Assembly (NCBI RefSeq): GCF_030814835.1
Contig: NZ_JAUSVS010000005.1
Location: 62,001-126,000, forward strand
Reading direction: 5' to 3'
From: Caulobacter ginsengisoli
Lineage (GTDB): Bacteria; Pseudomonadota; Alphaproteobacteria; Caulobacterales; Caulobacteraceae
DNA length: 64,000 nucleotides
Below are positions 62,014 to 64,000 of this stretch, piece after piece. A model generated the notes under the pieces. The model was not told the origin of the DNA. It did no database searches and worked only from the letters and a program-made list of their open reading frames with translations. The translations under genes and the position numbers were made by a program. The number at the start of each line of letters is the position of its first letter. Within the stretch, counting starts at the first letter, position 1.

Positions 62014-62163
62014 ACCACGAACAACACGAACAACACGAACGGAGCCAGGCCTTTGGCAGGCTGCTGACGGCTTGGCCGTGCTTATCGACGCCGAAGGCGT
62101 CCTTCCGAACATCACCGTCAGAGCTGGCTAGGCTCCGTTCGTGTTGTTCGTGTTGTTCGTGGT
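62014..62163. repeat. Foldback repeat R10, 33-bp perfect arms
   Basis: The arms at 62014-62046 and 62131-62163 pair perfectly over 33 bases and contain the tandem CACGAACAA unit of R9. The interior is not shared with R9. It lies between YjbR (3' end) and GH172 (5' end). The rest of the 258-base gap holds no gene. Confidence 0.88.
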
Positions 62164-62178
62164 CAATTCTTTCTTCGA

Positions 62179-62538
62179 TCAGCGCAGCAACCGCCGGGGC
62201 GCCGCCAGTTTCCAGCTGGTCCGCAGCCGCGCCTCGACATGCGGCCAGTCGGGGTCGGCCAGGCTCATGGCGATCCAGCCCGCCCCGCCGATATAGGCCG
62301 GCCAGGAGAAGAGGTCGGGGTCGGCCTCCAGCAGCATTTCCTGCTCGTCGCGGCCGGTGGTCTTCAGGCAGACGACCGTGCGGCCATCGCCATGATGGTT
62401 GTGGCGGAAATAGGCGAACATCTTGCCGGCGACGCGAAAGGCCGGGATGCCGTGCGAGACGATCTCGTCCGTTTCGGGCAGCGCCAGGGCCAGGGCGCGC
62501 AGGCGGGTCAGTACCGTGTCAGGGTCGGGGCTGAGCAT
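62179..62538 (-). CDS. MmcQ/YjbR-family protein
   Basis: A protein of 119 residues. It has ALPETDEIVSHGIPAFRVAGKMFAYF, VVCLKTTGRDEQEML and YIGGAGWIAMSLADPDW, as in the small double-wing-like YjbR domain. Members are suspected DNA-binding proteins of unclear role. It overlaps the end of the upstream gene by 20 bases and is likely translated with it. Confidence 0.85.
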   Translation of the reverse strand: MLSPDPDTVLTRLRALALALPETDEIVSHGIPAFRVAGKMFAYFRHNHHGDGRTVVCLKTTGRDEQEMLLEADPDLFSWPAYIGGAGWIAMSLADPDWPHVEARLRTSWKLAAPRRLLR

Positions 62539-62932
62539 CCCCCGAGGATAGCCGATGACGCAGCACCGTCCACAGCACCAGGGCGGTGGCCAGGGTGACG
62601 CCCAGCGAGCAGATCGCCTCGATACCCAGCACGGCAGGCTTGAGACCGGCCAGGTCGGGCGAGACCTGAGCCTGGGCGGCGAGGGTGATGCCGATCTGCA
62701 GCAACCAGAACGACGCCCAGGTCAGGTGGGCCAGCCAGCCGGCCATTCTCCCGAGCGGCAGCTTGGGCCAGAACAGGGCCAGGACCAGCACGAAGGTCCC
62801 GGTCTGCACCGCGTTCAGATGGGCCGAGAGCATGCCATGGTGCGGGGCGTAGGCCGGGACGATGAAGCCCAGGATCAGGCCGAAGAAGAACAGGGTCAGC
62901 CCGCCAAGGGCGAGGGGGCGGTTGAAGGCCAT
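62519..62932 (-). CDS. Hydroxylaminobenzene-mutase-like membrane protein
   Basis: A protein of 137 residues with four membrane helices. It has LGGLTLFFFGLILGFIVPAYAPHHGMLSAHLNAVQTGTFVLVLALFWPK, the layout of HAB mutases. These rearrange hydroxylaminobenzene to aminophenol in nitrobenzene breakdown. GGAG lies 8 bases before the ATG. It overlaps yjbR and lies directly after a winged-helix gene and a palindromic operator. The call rests on the pattern of the first half only. Confidence 0.55.
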   Translation of the reverse strand: MAFNRPLALGGLTLFFFGLILGFIVPAYAPHHGMLSAHLNAVQTGTFVLVLALFWPKLPLGRMAGWLAHLTWASFWLLQIGITLAAQAQVSPDLAGLKPAVLGIEAICSLGVTLATALVLWTVLRHRLSSGDAQPRP

Positions 62933-62954
62933 GCGGCGTCTCCGAGAATTACCG

Positions 62955-62967
62955 ACTGACGGTCAGT
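62955..62967. promoter_or_regulatory. Palindromic operator ACTGACGGTCAGT
   Basis: A perfect 13-base odd palindrome lying 22 bases upstream of the mutase-like gene and overlapping the regulator's stop. Such ACTGAC-N-GTCAGT sites are typical targets of TetR-family repressors. No TetR gene is in the window; the regulator next door is a different type. Confidence 0.5.
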
Positions 62968-63829
62968 AATTGTCTTCGGCGGGCCTGTCACGGAGAAAAT
63001 CGCCCACGGCCGCCAGGGCCACGCGGGCGCAGGCGGCGGTGAAGGCGAAGTTGGCGGCCTGGAAGCGGTCGAGGGCCTCGTGCAGCGCCGGCAGCACGAC
63101 GAGGCCCTGCAGGCCTTCACCGTCGCGGGCGATCAGGCCGCGGGCCTGCGCGTCGGCCAGGATGGCCAGGACATGGGGGCGGGAGACGCCGAAGCGGCGG
63201 GCCAGCCCGGACACGCTGTGACCCTCCGCCCCGGCCAGGGCCAGCTCGGCCAGCACGGCCAGGCCGCTGTTGCGGTCCAGGGCCGCCGTCAGTTCCGGCA
63301 CGACGTCGGAAAACCGGAAGCCGGCCAGGTAGCGGCGGGTGACCTCGGCCACGAAGGCGGCCAGTACCGCGCGCTGCGCCAGCCGGCCGGGCAGGGGCGC
63401 CAGGTCCGGCTCGAGGGCCGCGACGGCGGCGATCTGGTCGGCCCACATGGTCCGCATCGCCTCGACCAGCCGGGGCGTGGCGACCATGCGCTGCAGCCGG
63501 CGGTCGGCGGGGGTGGGGGCCGGGGCCAGGTAGCCGGCCCAGCGGGTCAGGGCGATCATCGCCGAAGCCCGGGTCGCGCTGCCCAGCCCCGTGCTGACGA
63601 AGATGGCCTTCAGCCGCCCGACCGTGAGGCCCGAGGTCGGGTCGGCGGGGTCGGCCGACAGGTCCAGGTGCAGGGCGGCGGCCAGCATGATCAGCCGGCC
63701 GCGATCGCTGAGCAGCCGCAGCAGCAGGCGGTTGGCGTCGAACAGGGCGACCAGGCTGGCCAGGGCCGCGTCGCGGGCGGCGGGAAATCCGGGCCGGGCC
63801 CGCCAGGCGTCCAGCTCCTCAGGGTCCAT
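62963..63829 (-). CDS. Winged-helix (MarR/IclR-like) putative regulator
   Basis: A protein of 288 residues. The helix-turn-helix is C-terminal (AGAEGHSVSGLARRFGVSRPHVLAILADAQARGLI, roughly 203-238). The N-terminal 200 residues are helical (DAALASLVALFDANRLLLRLLSDRGRLIMLAAAL), and the first half may bind a ligand or dimerise. The layout is not classic MarR or TetR, so the family is unclear. The following gene is only 30 bases away. Regulation of the mutase-like gene is plausible. Confidence 0.65.
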   Translation of the reverse strand: MDPEELDAWRARPGFPAARDAALASLVALFDANRLLLRLLSDRGRLIMLAAALHLDLSADPADPTSGLTVGRLKAIFVSTGLGSATRASAMIALTRWAGYLAPAPTPADRRLQRMVATPRLVEAMRTMWADQIAAVAALEPDLAPLPGRLAQRAVLAAFVAEVTRRYLAGFRFSDVVPELTAALDRNSGLAVLAELALAGAEGHSVSGLARRFGVSRPHVLAILADAQARGLIARDGEGLQGLVVLPALHEALDRFQAANFAFTAACARVALAAVGDFLRDRPAEDNY

Positions 63830-63953
63830 GGCGGCGATCCGCGCTGTTTTCTACAGGGGCGCCGGGGCGCCGGGGACGGTCCGGCGCTTTTTCTACAGTT
63901 CCGCGGCGGGCTCCCGCCAAGGCCAATGCCCCACTCATTCTGGGGAGGATAGC

Positions 63954-64000
63954 ATGGCCGATTTTCCTGGCACGCCCGACAACGACGTCCTGACCGGCGG
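63954..64000 (+). CDS. Start of an RTX/hemolysin-type calcium-binding protein, cut by window edge
   Basis: Only the first 15 codons are visible. They read MADFPGTPDNDVLTG, which fits the G-x-x-x-x-D-x-L-x-G-G calcium-binding nonapeptide pattern of RTX proteins. GGGGAGGATAGC before the ATG is a strong ribosome-binding site. RTX proteins are usually exported by type I secretion. The rest lies outside the window. Confidence 0.65.
   Translation, partial: MADFPGTPDNDVLTG

Noticed and set aside
58742..62163. CRISPR-like or phage repeats
   Set aside because: The nonamer arms are inverted pairs around unrelated interiors, with no regular spacers and no cas genes.

Overview
The window is about 68-70 percent GC by eye and densely packed with genes. 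It looks like chromosomal DNA of an alphaproteobacterium, most likely order Caulobacterales (Caulobacter or Phenylobacterium type). Three things point there: the codon use, putative promoters of the TTGnnn-N(10-14)-GCTAnnnC kind, and numerous long intergenic foldback repeats. No tRNA, rRNA, CRISPR array, transposase, prophage or plasmid gene was seen. All family calls were made by eye from motifs and overall protein pattern; no database search was run.

Layout. 1-3691: the 3' part of aconitase, a secreted DUF1223 thiol protein and a DUF559 nuclease-fold protein. 3910-15518: an exopolysaccharide/O-antigen-like cluster in two divergent halves. The minus half has asparagine synthase, two GT4 glycosyltransferases and a methyltransferase. 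The plus half has an NTF2-like protein, a flippase, a FecR-like secreted protein, a Wzy/WaaL-type polymerase or ligase, a UDP-sugar dehydrogenase and a nucleotide-sugar 4-epimerase. 15671-18985: a penicillin-recognising serine hydrolase, an OmpA-like protein whose ribosome-binding site lies in a perfect hairpin, and a dicarboxylate symporter. 19246-23611: a translationally coupled trio of secreted alpha/beta hydrolase, membrane spermidine-synthase-like protein and Tat-exported isoaspartyl-methyltransferase-like lipoprotein. 23847-33547: mixed metabolism, including GH84, a VOC protein, an acyl-CoA ligase, a lipase with a PKD-like domain, GST plus LysR, and two membrane proteins. 33868-42905: sulfotransferase, xth, purC, GH3, haloalkane dehalogenase, DUF1330, nitroreductase and an arylsulfatase.

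43450-46466 holds the most novel-looking locus. It is a tight five-gene operon of proteins I do not recognise. A secreted coiled-coil protein is followed by two copies of a two-gene module. Each module has an exported, proline/alanine-rich, single-pass membrane protein and a soluble partner carrying an HRPxxDLxYGGK signature.

46435-55904: a second sulfatase (opposite strand), then a five-gene operon of nitronate monooxygenase, zinc ribbon and GlcD-GlcE-GlcF. Malate synthase G and a small unknown gene follow. Together these give a glycolate-to-glyoxylate-to-malate route. 56121-64000: tandem glycine-zipper proteins, an MDR oxidoreductase, a lipoprotein, a dienelactone-hydrolase-like enzyme, a DUF2961/GH172 protein, YjbR, a hydroxylaminobenzene-mutase-like protein, a winged-helix regulator and the first codons of an RTX-type protein.

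At least ten foldback elements with 18-33 bp arms sit between genes, mostly next to 3' ends. They fall into at least two recurring families. Sulfation and glycan enzymes recur through the window (a sulfotransferase, two sulfatases, GH3, GH84, GH172, uronate-sugar genes), which fits an organism that builds and degrades acidic or sulfated polysaccharides.
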